From Lachnospiraceae bacterium (GTDB taxonomy: Bacteria; Bacillota; Clostridia; Lachnospirales; Lachnospiraceae), in NCBI GenBank assembly GCA_011959105.1, contig BLLU01000063.1:1-61587 (forward strand): a DNA stretch of 61,587 nucleotides, written 5' to 3'. The translations under genes and the position numbers were made by a program. The notes beneath the pieces were generated by a model. It made no database searches. It was not told the origin of the DNA and was given only the letters and a program-made list of their open reading frames with translations. Below, in pieces: positions 43,045 through 51,144 of this stretch (position 1 is its first letter; each line of letters opens with the position of its first letter).

Positions 43045-44112
43045 ATGGAAGGTTTAACGATTGACATGATCTGGGAGGAATACGGTCTGGATCAGTTACA
43101 ACAGGGACTGAGCAATCTGTTTCCGGGAAATGAATTCTCCCTGCGGCAGGTATTGTCCCAGATTATGCAGGGAGATGTGCTGGGGGCGGCGGGGAATATC
43201 TTAAACGCTCTGTTGGGGGATCTGGGGGGACAGTTGGCGGGGCTGCGCAATGTGCTGCTCTGGCTGGTCATGCTGGGGCTGGTTTCCGCGCTGATGAGTC
43301 ATTTTATGGAGATATTTGACAAGCACCAGATTGCGGATATCAGCTTTTATTTTATGTATCTGCTGCTCACGGCGGTGCTGCTTGCCAGTTTCGGGCAGAC
43401 GGCCCGGACGGCCACTGCCGCCATGGAGAATATTCTGGTATTCATCCGTCTGCTGGTGCCCACATACCTGATGGCGGTGGGGGTGGCCAGCGGAACCACC
43501 ACCGCAGGGGCCAGCTATCAGTTGGTTCTGCTGCTGATCTATGGGGTGGAGCGGCTGCTGATGGGAGGATTGCTGCCTTTTATCTACAGTTATGTGCTGC
43601 TGGCAGTGGTAAACGGCGTGTGGATCGAGGAGAAGCTGTCCCTGCTTATGGAATTGCTGGAAAAGGGGATTAAGGCGTCCCTGAAAGCGATTGTGGGCGT
43701 CGTGATGGGAATCAGTGTGTTCCAGTCCGTAATAACACCTGTTATAGATTCGGTAAAGACCTCTACCCTGCAAAAAATCGTGTCGGCGATACCGGGCATC
43801 GGGGGGGCTGCGGACAGTATGGCCTCACTGGTGATCGGTTCGGCGGTGGTGATCAAAAACAGCATCGGCGTGGTGCTGCTGATCCTGCTGGTGAGCATGT
43901 GTCTGGCCCCGCTGATGCAGATTCTGCTCACCGCCTGCTGTCTGAAGATGGCAGCGGCGGTTATGGGCATCATCAGTGACAAACGCATCACGGCCTGCAC
44001 CAATAAAGTGGGGGAGGGCAGCATGATGCTGCTGAAACTCACCGGTACGGCGCTGCTGCTGTTCCTGATCAGCATATCCGTGGTGGCCATGTCTACAAAC
44101 CATGGGTTGTAA
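43045..44112 (+). CDS. spoIIIAE: Stage III sporulation protein AE
   Basis: The 355-residue polytopic protein has a short soluble N-terminus and then 7-8 hydrophobic helices, with GGAADSMASLVIGSAVVIKNSIG and the LKMAAAVMGIISDKRI region typical of SpoIIIAE. It resembles a permease and is thought to help form the channel. It is shorter at the N-terminus than the B. subtilis protein (399), which carries a cleaved signal peptide absent here. Its TAA stop is 3 bases from the start of a hairpin element, separating it from spoIIIAF by 120 bases. Confidence 0.94.
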   Translation: MEGLTIDMIWEEYGLDQLQQGLSNLFPGNEFSLRQVLSQIMQGDVLGAAGNILNALLGDLGGQLAGLRNVLLWLVMLGLVSALMSHFMEIFDKHQIADISFYFMYLLLTAVLLASFGQTARTATAAMENILVFIRLLVPTYLMAVGVASGTTTAGASYQLVLLLIYGVERLLMGGLLPFIYSYVLLAVVNGVWIEEKLSLLMELLEKGIKASLKAIVGVVMGISVFQSVITPVIDSVKTSTLQKIVSAIPGIGGAADSMASLVIGSAVVIKNSIGVVLLILLVSMCLAPLMQILLTACCLKMAAAVMGIISDKRITACTNKVGEGSMMLLKLTGTALLLFLISISVVAMSTNHGL

Positions 44113-44115
44113 ACT

Positions 44116-44222
44116 AAAAACAGCATATGTCCTTCAGTGCGTGGCTCCATATACGTGCGCTGCGCGTGCGTATATGGAGCCTGGGAAAGAGCACTGAAGG
44201 AAATATGCGGAACTAAAATAAG
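44116..44222 (+). repeat. Nested-hairpin element between spoIIIAE and spoIIIAF
   Basis: This is the clearest single copy. It begins AAAAACAGCAT right after the spoIIIAE stop and ends TGCGGAACT (to 44214), then AAAATAAG. The outer arms GCATATGTCCTTCAGTGC and GCACTGAAGGAAATATGC pair over 18 positions with one mismatch. The inner arms GGCTCCATATACG and CGTATATGGAGCC pair perfectly over 13, around a GC-rich loop. The spoIIIAF start is 19 bases after the right end. Confidence 0.92.
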
Positions 44223-44232
44223 AGGTGTTAAT

Positions 44233-44682
44233 ATGTGGGAAGGATTACTTAACAGCATACGGCAGATGGGGGTGTTTATGATCTGCGCCCAGGCTCTGCT
44301 TTACTTTAAGCCCAAAGGCTCCTATGAGAAGTATATGAAGCTGCTGGTCAGCGCCATGATTCTGGTGCAGTTATTAAGCCCGGTGGCGGCGCTGCTGGCG
44401 GGGAAAGGCGGCGCGAGCCTGGAGGAGAGGATTGCGTATTACACCAATTCCTTCGAGCAGGGCATGGGGGAGGGGGCATTGGAGGAATATAGGATGGAAC
44501 AGATTCGTCAGCATCTGCTCACTTCCCAGATCAGTGCGCAGATGGAAGGTCTTTCCACCGAAACAGACAGTACCCGGGCCGGGCAGACGGAGACAGCCCC
44601 CGGGCAGGAATCCGGGGAGGAGGCTGAAATCCGCATTCAGATAGACCCGGTGACCATCGGCATGTCCCGGGAAGGGCAATAG
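44233..44682 (+). CDS. spoIIIAF: Stage III sporulation protein AF
   Basis: The 149-residue protein has two N-terminal membrane helices (MGVFMICAQALLYF, then KLLVSAMILVQLLSPVAALL) and an extracytoplasmic tail, with the family end IQIDPVTIGM. It is shorter than B. subtilis SpoIIIAF (206), mainly in the tail. Its start at 44233 lies just after the hairpin element, whose end merges with the AAGAGGTG ribosome site; the open frame upstream runs through the element and is not coding. SpoIIIAF is predicted to form an oligomeric ring with SpoIIIAG. Confidence 0.92.
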   Translation: MWEGLLNSIRQMGVFMICAQALLYFKPKGSYEKYMKLLVSAMILVQLLSPVAALLAGKGGASLEERIAYYTNSFEQGMGEGALEEYRMEQIRQHLLTSQISAQMEGLSTETDSTRAGQTETAPGQESGEEAEIRIQIDPVTIGMSREGQ

Positions 44683-44706
44683 GCCAAGGGCAGAGGGAGG
44701 ATGGGC

Positions 44707-45324
44707 ATGGAGGAGAAGATAAAGGGCGGGATGGCGAAATGGCTGAAGAAAGATAACCTTTTAATCCTGCTGCTGGCGGGGGTGCTGCTGGTGGTGATCG
44801 CTCTGCCCACGGAAAAAGGCGGTCAGGGAAGGGGGACGGATGCGGGGCAGTTGGCGGGAGGACAGGAAACAGGAGTCCGGGAGTCTTCGGGAACAGGTTT
44901 TTCCGATACGGAGGAATATGCGGCTTATCTGGAAAAGCGGCTGGAGGATACCCTTTCCCAGGTCAGCGGCGTGGGCACGGTGCAGGTGATGGTGACGCTG
45001 AAAGCGACCCAGGAACTGGTGCTGGAGAAGGATTTGCAGACCGATAGCAGCAGCACCACCGAGGCGGACAGCCAGGGAGGCAGCCGAACTTCCCAGCAGG
45101 CCAGCCGCTCCGAGAACACAGTGTACCACACCGGGGGAAACAACGAACCCTATGTGGTCAAGACCCTGCTGCCCCGGGTGGAGGGGGTGGTGGTGGTGGC
45201 TCAGGGAGCAGGGACAGGTACCATCAATCGGAATATCACGGATGTGGTGCAGGCACTTTTTGATGTGGAAGCGCATAAGGTAAAGGTAGTGAAAATGGAT
45301 GGCGGCGTGAATATATCCGAATAA
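44707..45324 (+). CDS. spoIIIAG: Stage III sporulation protein AG
   Basis: The 205-residue protein has a membrane helix (about 18-36), a Gly/Ser-rich stretch (about 40-70), and a ring-building domain of the EscJ/PilP kind (about 75-205). That domain contains LEDTLSQVSGVGTVQVMVTL and a disordered Ser/Thr/Gln insertion (TDSSSTTEADSQGG region). In B. subtilis SpoIIIAG forms a large 30-fold ring in the intermembrane space. The ATG at 44707 is six bases after GGGAGG; the ATG at 44701 adjoins that site and is less likely. Confidence 0.94.
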   Translation: MEEKIKGGMAKWLKKDNLLILLLAGVLLVVIALPTEKGGQGRGTDAGQLAGGQETGVRESSGTGFSDTEEYAAYLEKRLEDTLSQVSGVGTVQVMVTLKATQELVLEKDLQTDSSSTTEADSQGGSRTSQQASRSENTVYHTGGNNEPYVVKTLLPRVEGVVVVAQGAGTGTINRNITDVVQALFDVEAHKVKVVKMDGGVNISE

Positions 45325-45379
45325 GCCCTCATACAATGAACTAGTAAAAAGAAGAGAGCAGAGAAAAGGGAGAAAGAGT

Positions 45380-46117
45380 GTGAAAAACCTAATCAAGAAA
45401 AATCAGCTAATGATTACCGCACTTGCTATTATGCTGGCTATTGCAGGCTATCTGCAATTCGCGGGGACCAATCTGGACGAAGAACATCTGGGCAACAACG
45501 GAAAAACGGCAGAAGTAAGCAACACGGACGGGGTGATCACGGACAATGTGGTGGCCGGGCAATATGACATAAGCGATATTGACGGCATGCTGGACTTGTC
45601 GGAGTCGGATCTGGTGGCCTCCTCAGTGACGGAGATTGACAGTCTGGACACGGATTCGGATGTGATTGCCGAGGATTACCTGGATACGGACATGGTGGTG
45701 GGAGAGGCCCAGCCTGCGGAAGGTGAAGTACCCGGTGAAGCGGTATTTTCCTCCTCTAATGGTGTAGCCATGCTGTCGGAAGCCAAGCTGTTAAAGGAAC
45801 AGGTCAGAGCCAAAAACAAGGAGACTCTTCTGGAGATCATCAACAGTGACGGTCTGTCGGATGCACAGAAGCAGGAGGCGGTAAACACCATGGTACAGAT
45901 GACCGCCATCGCGGAGAAAGAAGCGGCTGCGGAGATTCTGCTGGAGGCCAAGGGATTTTCCGATGTGGTGGTCAGCATCAATGACGGCGCCGTGGATGTG
46001 GTGGTGAATGCCCTGACTCTGACGGATGTACAGAGGGCCCAGATCGAGGATATCGTAAAGCGCAAGACAGAGATCGGCGCGGAAAATATCGTCATAAGCA
46101 CGGTGGTAATGGAATAA
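45380..46117 (+). CDS. spoIIIAH: Stage III sporulation protein AH
   Basis: The 245-residue protein has an N-terminal membrane helix (about 9-28), an acidic Asp/Ser-rich linker (about 45-120), and a C-terminal ring-building domain (about 130-245) with TMVQMTAIAEKEAAAE and the YscJ-like end. SpoIIIAH is the mother-cell partner of the forespore protein SpoIIQ, and together they zip the two membranes. The start is GTG with an AAAGGGAG site, 55 bases after spoIIIAG. It closes the operon; a new promoter follows for deoB. Confidence 0.95.
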   Translation: MKNLIKKNQLMITALAIMLAIAGYLQFAGTNLDEEHLGNNGKTAEVSNTDGVITDNVVAGQYDISDIDGMLDLSESDLVASSVTEIDSLDTDSDVIAEDYLDTDMVVGEAQPAEGEVPGEAVFSSSNGVAMLSEAKLLKEQVRAKNKETLLEIINSDGLSDAQKQEAVNTMVQMTAIAEKEAAAEILLEAKGFSDVVVSINDGAVDVVVNALTLTDVQRAQIEDIVKRKTEIGAENIVISTVVME

Positions 46118-46122
46118 TTTAG

Positions 46123-46150
46123 TGTACATTACATAAAAATGTGGTATAAT
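46123..46150 (+). promoter_or_regulatory. Extended -10 promoter for deoB
   Basis: TGTACA (46123-46128) and TATAAT (46145-46150) are 16 bases apart, with a TGG extension directly before the -10. Confidence 0.65.
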
Positions 46151-46253
46151 ACTTCCATATTTATGGCAGGAAAAGGCTTACATTCTTTCGGACCGGCGAC
46201 GGAGCGCCTGGGCGGCGGGGAGCCGGTCCATAGAACAACAGGAGGAAAAGGTA

Positions 46254-47441
46254 TTGGGCAACAAACGAGTGTTTTTGATTGTGCTGGACAGTTTTGGAAT
46301 CGGGGAGATGGCGGATGCGCCGCAGTATGGGGATGAGAATGTGAACACCCTGCGAAGCGTGGCTGCCAGCTCCTGTTTCCATGTGCCGAATCTGGAACGA
46401 CTCGGCCTGTTTTGTATAGACACAGTGGCGCAGGATCCGGTGGTCCGGCGCAGGGCTTCCATGCCGGCGGCGGAGGCCATCGGCAGATACGGCAGACTGG
46501 CAGAGCGTTCCTGCGGTAAGGACACCACCATCGGCCACTGGGAGATCGCGGGCCTGGTATCCCCGCAGCCTCTTCCAACTTATCCCCAGGGCTTTCCGCC
46601 CCAGGTACTGGCGGAATTTGAAAGCCGTACCGGCAGGGGCGTGCTGTGTAATCTGCCTTATTCCGGTACCCGGGTGATACAGGAGTACGGGGATGCTCAT
46701 ATGCGCACGGGGGATTTGATCGTGTATACTTCGGCGGACAGCGTGTTCCAGATCGCAGCCCACGAGGAGATTGTGCCTGTGGAGAAGTTATACGAGTACT
46801 GCCGGGCAGCCCGGGAGATTCTGCGGGGAGAGCATGGTGTGGGAAGGGTAATTGCCAGGCCCTTTGTGGGACCAGCGGGAGGGCAGTTTGTCAGGACGCC
46901 CCGCCGCCATGATTTTTCCCTGGAGCCGCCCGGCGTGACCATGCTGGACCAGCTTTCAAAGGCGGGGAAAAGCGTGATTGCCGTGGGAAAAATCCAGGAT
47001 ATTTTTGCAGGAAGAGGCATTACGGAACATGTATATACCGGCGGCAATGAAGAGGGCATTCGGCGTACCCTGGAATATATGGAGCAGGACTTTGAAGGAC
47101 TTTGCTTTGTCAATCTGGTGGATTATGATATGCTGTACGGCCATCGCAGGGATGTGGACGGCTATGCAGGGGCGCTCACGGCCTTTGACCAATATCTGCC
47201 GGAAATTATGGGCAAGATGGGTCCGGAGGATCTGCTGATGATCACGGCGGACCACGGGTGTGATCCGGCGTACACGAAGTCCACCGACCATACCAGGGAA
47301 TATGTGCCTTTGTTGATGTATGGAAAAAATGTGCGTCCCGGCAATCTGGGAACCAGGGAAACCTTTGCGGATATCGGCGCCACGGTGCTCCATTATTTTG
47401 GGATCAGGCAGGAGATTGCCGGAGAACCCCTGACACTTTAA
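46254..47441 (+). CDS. deoB: Phosphopentomutase
   Basis: DeoB interconverts (deoxy)ribose 1-phosphate and 5-phosphate in nucleoside salvage. The 395-residue protein fits the family. It has the metal-binding start VFLIVLDSFGIGEMADA, the catalytic threonine region GKDTTIGHWEI, and the alkaline-phosphatase-type metal residues DYDMLYGHRRD and TADHGCDPAYTKSTDHTRE. The start is TTG at 46254, placed eight bases after a GGAGG site. Its stop codon overlaps the left end of a hairpin element, after which prfC begins. Confidence 0.95.
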   Translation: MGNKRVFLIVLDSFGIGEMADAPQYGDENVNTLRSVAASSCFHVPNLERLGLFCIDTVAQDPVVRRRASMPAAEAIGRYGRLAERSCGKDTTIGHWEIAGLVSPQPLPTYPQGFPPQVLAEFESRTGRGVLCNLPYSGTRVIQEYGDAHMRTGDLIVYTSADSVFQIAAHEEIVPVEKLYEYCRAAREILRGEHGVGRVIARPFVGPAGGQFVRTPRRHDFSLEPPGVTMLDQLSKAGKSVIAVGKIQDIFAGRGITEHVYTGGNEEGIRRTLEYMEQDFEGLCFVNLVDYDMLYGHRRDVDGYAGALTAFDQYLPEIMGKMGPEDLLMITADHGCDPAYTKSTDHTREYVPLLMYGKNVRPGNLGTRETFADIGATVLHYFGIRQEIAGEPLTL

Positions 47442-47560
47442 AACAGCAGATTCAAAACAGCAGATTCTTGATTGGCGCACTGAATGGAGTACGGACGCAT
47501 GGCGGCCGAACTCCGTTCACAGAGGGTGCGCCAGTCGAGAAGCTGCGGAACTAAAATAAG
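47440..47560 (+). repeat. Nested-hairpin element between deoB and prfC
   Basis: The unit begins AAAACAGCAGATTC, a 14-base left end that is present twice in tandem (47440 and 47454), and ends TGCGGAACT (to 47552), then AAAATAAG. The outer arms, from 47458 and to 47549, pair over about 21 positions with one mismatch and two G-T. The inner arms GAATGGAGT and ACTCCGTTC pair over 9. The deoB stop codon lies in the left end; the prfC start is 25 bases after the right end. Confidence 0.9.
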
Positions 47561-47576
47561 GAAGGAAAACGGACCA

Positions 47577-49172
47577 ATGAATCAATATACAGAAGAAATA
47601 AACAGGCGGCGTACTTTCGCCATTATCTCCCATCCGGACGCGGGCAAGACCACTCTGACGGAAAAGTTTCTGCTCTACGGCGGGGCTATCAACCTGGCGG
47701 GCAGCGTTAAGGGCAAGGCCACCGCAAGGCATGCGGTGTCTGACTGGATGGAGATTGAGAAGGAGAGAGGTATCTCCGTCACCTCCTCGGTGCTGCAGTT
47801 TGAATATGGCGGCTATTGCATCAATATTTTGGACACCCCCGGCCATCAAGATTTCTCGGAGGACACCTACCGTACCTTGATGGCGGCGGATTCCGCCGTG
47901 ATGGTCATAGACGCTTCCAAGGGTGTGGAAGCCCAGACCCGCAAGCTGTTCAAGGTCTGCGGTATGAGGGGGATTCCGATTTTTACCTTTATCAACAAGC
48001 TGGACAGGGATGCTAACGATACTTTTGATCTGCTGGACGAGATCGAGAAGGAGTTGGGCATCGCCACCTGTCCCGTGAACTGGCCCATCGGTTCCGGCAA
48101 GGGATTCAAGGGCGTGTACGACCGGGAGGAGAAGGCTGTATACACCTATTCCGATACGGAGAAAGGAACCAAGGAGGGAGAGACCCAGGTGGTACCGGTG
48201 CAGGAGGAGAACTGTCTGCGGGAACTGATCGGAGATCCGGCGGCTGACAAGCTGTTGGAGGAGATTGAACTTCTGGACGGCGCCAGTGCGGAGTTCGACC
48301 TGGAGGCGGTGCGAAAGGGGCAGTTGACTCCGGTATTTTTTGGTTCGGCACTGACCAATTTCGGGGTAGAGATTTTTCTGCAGCATTTTCTGCGGATGGC
48401 CACCACCCCCCTGCCCAGGATGGCGGACGCCGGGCTGATAAATCCTGTGGAACATGAATTTTCGGCCTTTGTGTTTAAAATCCAGGCCAATATGAACAAG
48501 GCCCACAGGGACAGGGTGGCTTTTATGCGGATTTGTTCCGGTCGTTTTGACGCCAGTATGGAAGTGCGGCATGTGCAGGGGGGGAAGGTGATGCGTCTGT
48601 CCCAGCCCCAGCAGATCATGGCGGACGAGCGGAAGATTTTGGACGAGGCTTATGCGGGGGATATCATCGGTGTGTTTGATCCCGGCATCTTTTCCATCGG
48701 GGACACCCTGTGTATGCCGAAGGAGAGATTTGCATATGAGGGAATTCCCACTTTTGCCCCGGAGCATTTTGCCAGAGTGAGGCAGGTGGACACCATGAAG
48801 CGCAAACAGTTTACCAAGGGGGTACAGCAGATTGCTCAGGAAGGCGCCATTCAGATTTTCCAGGAGTTTAATTCCGGCATGGAGGAGATCATCGTGGGAG
48901 TGGTGGGCGTTCTGCAGTTTGACGTGCTGAAATACCGTCTGGAGAACGAGTACAATGTGGAGATTCGAATGGAGAATCTGCCCTACGAGCATATCCGCTG
49001 GATTGCCAACAAGGACCAGGTGGACGTGGAGAAGCTGACCGGTACTTCCGATATGAAGAAGGTCAAGGACATGAAGGGGAATCCGTTGCTGCTTTTCGTC
49101 AATTCCTGGAGTATCGGGATGACGCTGGACCGCAACAAAGGGCTGGAATTGTCGGAGTTCAGCCGGGAATAG
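47577..49172 (+). CDS. prfC: Peptide chain release factor 3
   Basis: RF3 is the GTPase that releases RF1/RF2 from the ribosome. The 531-residue protein has the G1 loop SHPDAGKT (about 18-25), switch region RGISVTSSV, G3 DTPGHQD, G4 NKLD, and domain III with LPYEHIRWI. Length and motifs match RF3 rather than EF-G. The start at 47577 has an AAGGAAGG site directly after the right end of the hairpin element; the open frame upstream is not coding. Confidence 0.96.
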   Translation: MNQYTEEINRRRTFAIISHPDAGKTTLTEKFLLYGGAINLAGSVKGKATARHAVSDWMEIEKERGISVTSSVLQFEYGGYCINILDTPGHQDFSEDTYRTLMAADSAVMVIDASKGVEAQTRKLFKVCGMRGIPIFTFINKLDRDANDTFDLLDEIEKELGIATCPVNWPIGSGKGFKGVYDREEKAVYTYSDTEKGTKEGETQVVPVQEENCLRELIGDPAADKLLEEIELLDGASAEFDLEAVRKGQLTPVFFGSALTNFGVEIFLQHFLRMATTPLPRMADAGLINPVEHEFSAFVFKIQANMNKAHRDRVAFMRICSGRFDASMEVRHVQGGKVMRLSQPQQIMADERKILDEAYAGDIIGVFDPGIFSIGDTLCMPKERFAYEGIPTFAPEHFARVRQVDTMKRKQFTKGVQQIAQEGAIQIFQEFNSGMEEIIVGVVGVLQFDVLKYRLENEYNVEIRMENLPYEHIRWIANKDQVDVEKLTGTSDMKKVKDMKGNPLLLFVNSWSIGMTLDRNKGLELSEFSRE

Positions 49173-49208
49173 CAGGCAAACAGGGGAATCGGAGAGGAAG
49201 GTGCTCGA

Positions 49209-50591
49209 TTGCGTAAGCTGGGAAGGCATTCAGGGGGAGAAACGGGTTCCGGAAGAGGGATGATCCGCCGCGTTGCGGCGGCGCTGGTTCTGACGCTGGC
49301 GCTGACGGGCTGCGGGCTGCCGTTCCGGGAGGCCGGTAATTGGGAATTTTTGAGCCGGATCGGAGAGGAGATGCCCGGGACGGGGGCACCGAACGGGAGC
49401 GTAGCGGCGGCGGACGAGAGCAGCGCGCCGGCGGATGAGGCGGCAGACGAGTACAGCGCCGCAGTGCCCGAGGCGGCCCGGGAAGCCAAGGTGCTGACCT
49501 GGCAGTCGCTGCTGGGAACGCAGGAGCAGGAGGAAGAGCCGGAGGATCCCTATACGGATCCCATGGCCTGGGAGTATTGCTTCCAATATCTGGACGAGCC
49601 GGGGCAGCAGTGGTACCGGGACATTCAGCGCATTCTGGCGGGTATGGGACAGGAGCAGGAATTGTCTGCGGAGTCTCTGGAGGCAGGCCTGACGGAAGAA
49701 GACATCGACCGGATCTTCTGTTATGTGTTGGCAGATCACCCGGAATACTTTTATGTGGATGGATACCGCTATACGAAATACAGCCGTATGGACAAGCTGA
49801 TCAAGATTACTTTTTCGGGCAGTTATACCTATGACAGCCAGGAGTGCGATGCCAGATGGAAACAGATTCAGGAGGCGGCGGAGGCTTTGCTGGCCCGGGC
49901 ACCCCACGGGGAGGACGATTATGAAAAGGTGCGCTATGTGTATGAAACCCTGATCCGCAACACGGATTATGTGCTGGACGCGCCGGACAGCCAGAATCTG
50001 TATTCCGTGCTGGTAAACGGCGCTTCCGTGTGCCAGGGCTACGCCAAGGCCACCCAGTACCTGCTCAATCACCTGGGTATTCCCTGTGTGCTGGTACAGG
50101 GGCAGGTGGAACCGGGGGAAGGGCATGCCTGGAATCTTCTCTGCCTGGACGGGGAATATTATTATATGGACACCACATGGGGGGACGCCTCCTACCGGCA
50201 GGCGGAAGGCGACTCTCTGCAGGAAGAAGGGACTCCCCAGGTCAATTATGATTACCTGTGCGTCACTACCCGCCAGCTGCTCCGTACCCATGTGCCCGGC
50301 CAGGATGTGCCCCTGCCTGAATGCACGGCTACAGAGGGCAACTATTATGTGCGGGAGGGCTGTATGTTTTCCGCCTGTGAGGAAGAAGCGCTGCAGCAGG
50401 CTTTCGACCGGGCCATATCGGAGGGCCGGCAGGAAATTTCGCTGAAATGTACGGAGGAGGAGGTGTACCGGGAACTTTTGGACCATCTGGTGGAGCAGAA
50501 GGAAGTGTTTTCCTATCTGGGGCCGGATTGCAGCACCCTGCATTACGCCCGCAATGAGAAACAATTATCCATTACGTTTTGGTTTTCCTGA
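49209..50591 (+). CDS. Transglutaminase-like lipoprotein
   Basis: The protein has a lipoprotein signal (VLTLALTGC) and an acidic Ala/Glu-rich linker. The transglutaminase-like domain has a Cys in GASVCQGYAKATQ, His in GEGHAWNLLCL and Asp in MDTTWGD, the same triad and spacing as in the protein at 39.1 kb. It should act at the outer face of the membrane. The TTG at 49209 has a strong AGGAAGGTG site and gives 460 residues. An ATG at 49260 would give a shorter, more usual lipoprotein start (443 residues). It follows prfC by 36 bases. Confidence 0.85.
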   Translation: MRKLGRHSGGETGSGRGMIRRVAAALVLTLALTGCGLPFREAGNWEFLSRIGEEMPGTGAPNGSVAAADESSAPADEAADEYSAAVPEAAREAKVLTWQSLLGTQEQEEEPEDPYTDPMAWEYCFQYLDEPGQQWYRDIQRILAGMGQEQELSAESLEAGLTEEDIDRIFCYVLADHPEYFYVDGYRYTKYSRMDKLIKITFSGSYTYDSQECDARWKQIQEAAEALLARAPHGEDDYEKVRYVYETLIRNTDYVLDAPDSQNLYSVLVNGASVCQGYAKATQYLLNHLGIPCVLVQGQVEPGEGHAWNLLCLDGEYYYMDTTWGDASYRQAEGDSLQEEGTPQVNYDYLCVTTRQLLRTHVPGQDVPLPECTATEGNYYVREGCMFSACEEEALQQAFDRAISEGRQEISLKCTEEEVYRELLDHLVEQKEVFSYLGPDCSTLHYARNEKQLSITFWFS

Positions 50592-50621
50592 CGGGAGGAC
50601 AGACCGGAGGCTTTTTTACAC

Positions 50622-50688
50622 TTGTGGGTTTGAAAAGAGTGTGTTACAATAAAAAAGAAATTTGATTGTACTTTGTTCATGGTATAAT
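50622..50688 (+). promoter_or_regulatory. Two candidate promoters for the asp23-nusB-xseA operon
   Basis: P1: TTGTGG (50622-50627), 17 bases, TACAAT (50645-50650). P2: TTTGAT (50661-50666), 16 bases, TATAAT (50683-50688) with a TGG extension before the -10. Both precede the Asp23 gene, P2 by about 65 bases. Confidence 0.65.
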
Positions 50689-50753
50689 GTGTAAACAGCA
50701 GAAGAAATAGCAGGGAAAATAGAGCAATAATTTCACAGGACGGAGGGAACGAT

Positions 50754-51104
50754 ATGGAGAAGGAGATAGACCGTAAGACCGTTGTATTGCAGGAGGATGA
50801 GAATGTGGGCAGTGTGAAGATTGCGGATGACGTGGTGGCTACGATTGCCAGACTGGCGGCCAACGAGGTGGAGGGAGTGGCTCCTGCGGTGGGCTCCAAC
50901 GGCAAGCCGGTGAAAAAATATGTGCGGGTGGAAGTGACAGAGGGCAATGTGGTGGTGGACCTGGCAGTGGTGCTGGCTTACGGCTACAATATCCCGGCCA
51001 CCTGCAGCAAAGTGCAGGCCAAGGTAAAGTCTGCCGTTGAGAATATGACAGGGCTTACCTGCAGCGACGTCAATATACGTATTGCCGGAGTGAAAGTGAA
51101 CTAG
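50754..51104 (+). CDS. Asp23/Gls24 family envelope stress protein
   Basis: The 116-residue protein has the Asp23 pattern: GSVKIADDVVATIARLAANEVEGV, VRVEVTEGNVVVDLAVVLAYGYNIP, and the late VNIRIAGVKV. Asp23/Gls24 (YqhY-like) proteins are small and abundant and associate with the membrane or acetyl-CoA carboxylase; their exact role is not settled. In Clostridia one copy usually sits just before nusB, as here. Two promoters lie upstream, and nusB starts 40 bases after the stop. Confidence 0.92.
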   Translation: MEKEIDRKTVVLQEDENVGSVKIADDVVATIARLAANEVEGVAPAVGSNGKPVKKYVRVEVTEGNVVVDLAVVLAYGYNIPATCSKVQAKVKSAVENMTGLTCSDVNIRIAGVKVN

Positions 51105-51144
51105 ACCGCAAGGAGAGGACAAAAGAAAACGGAGAATATGGTAT

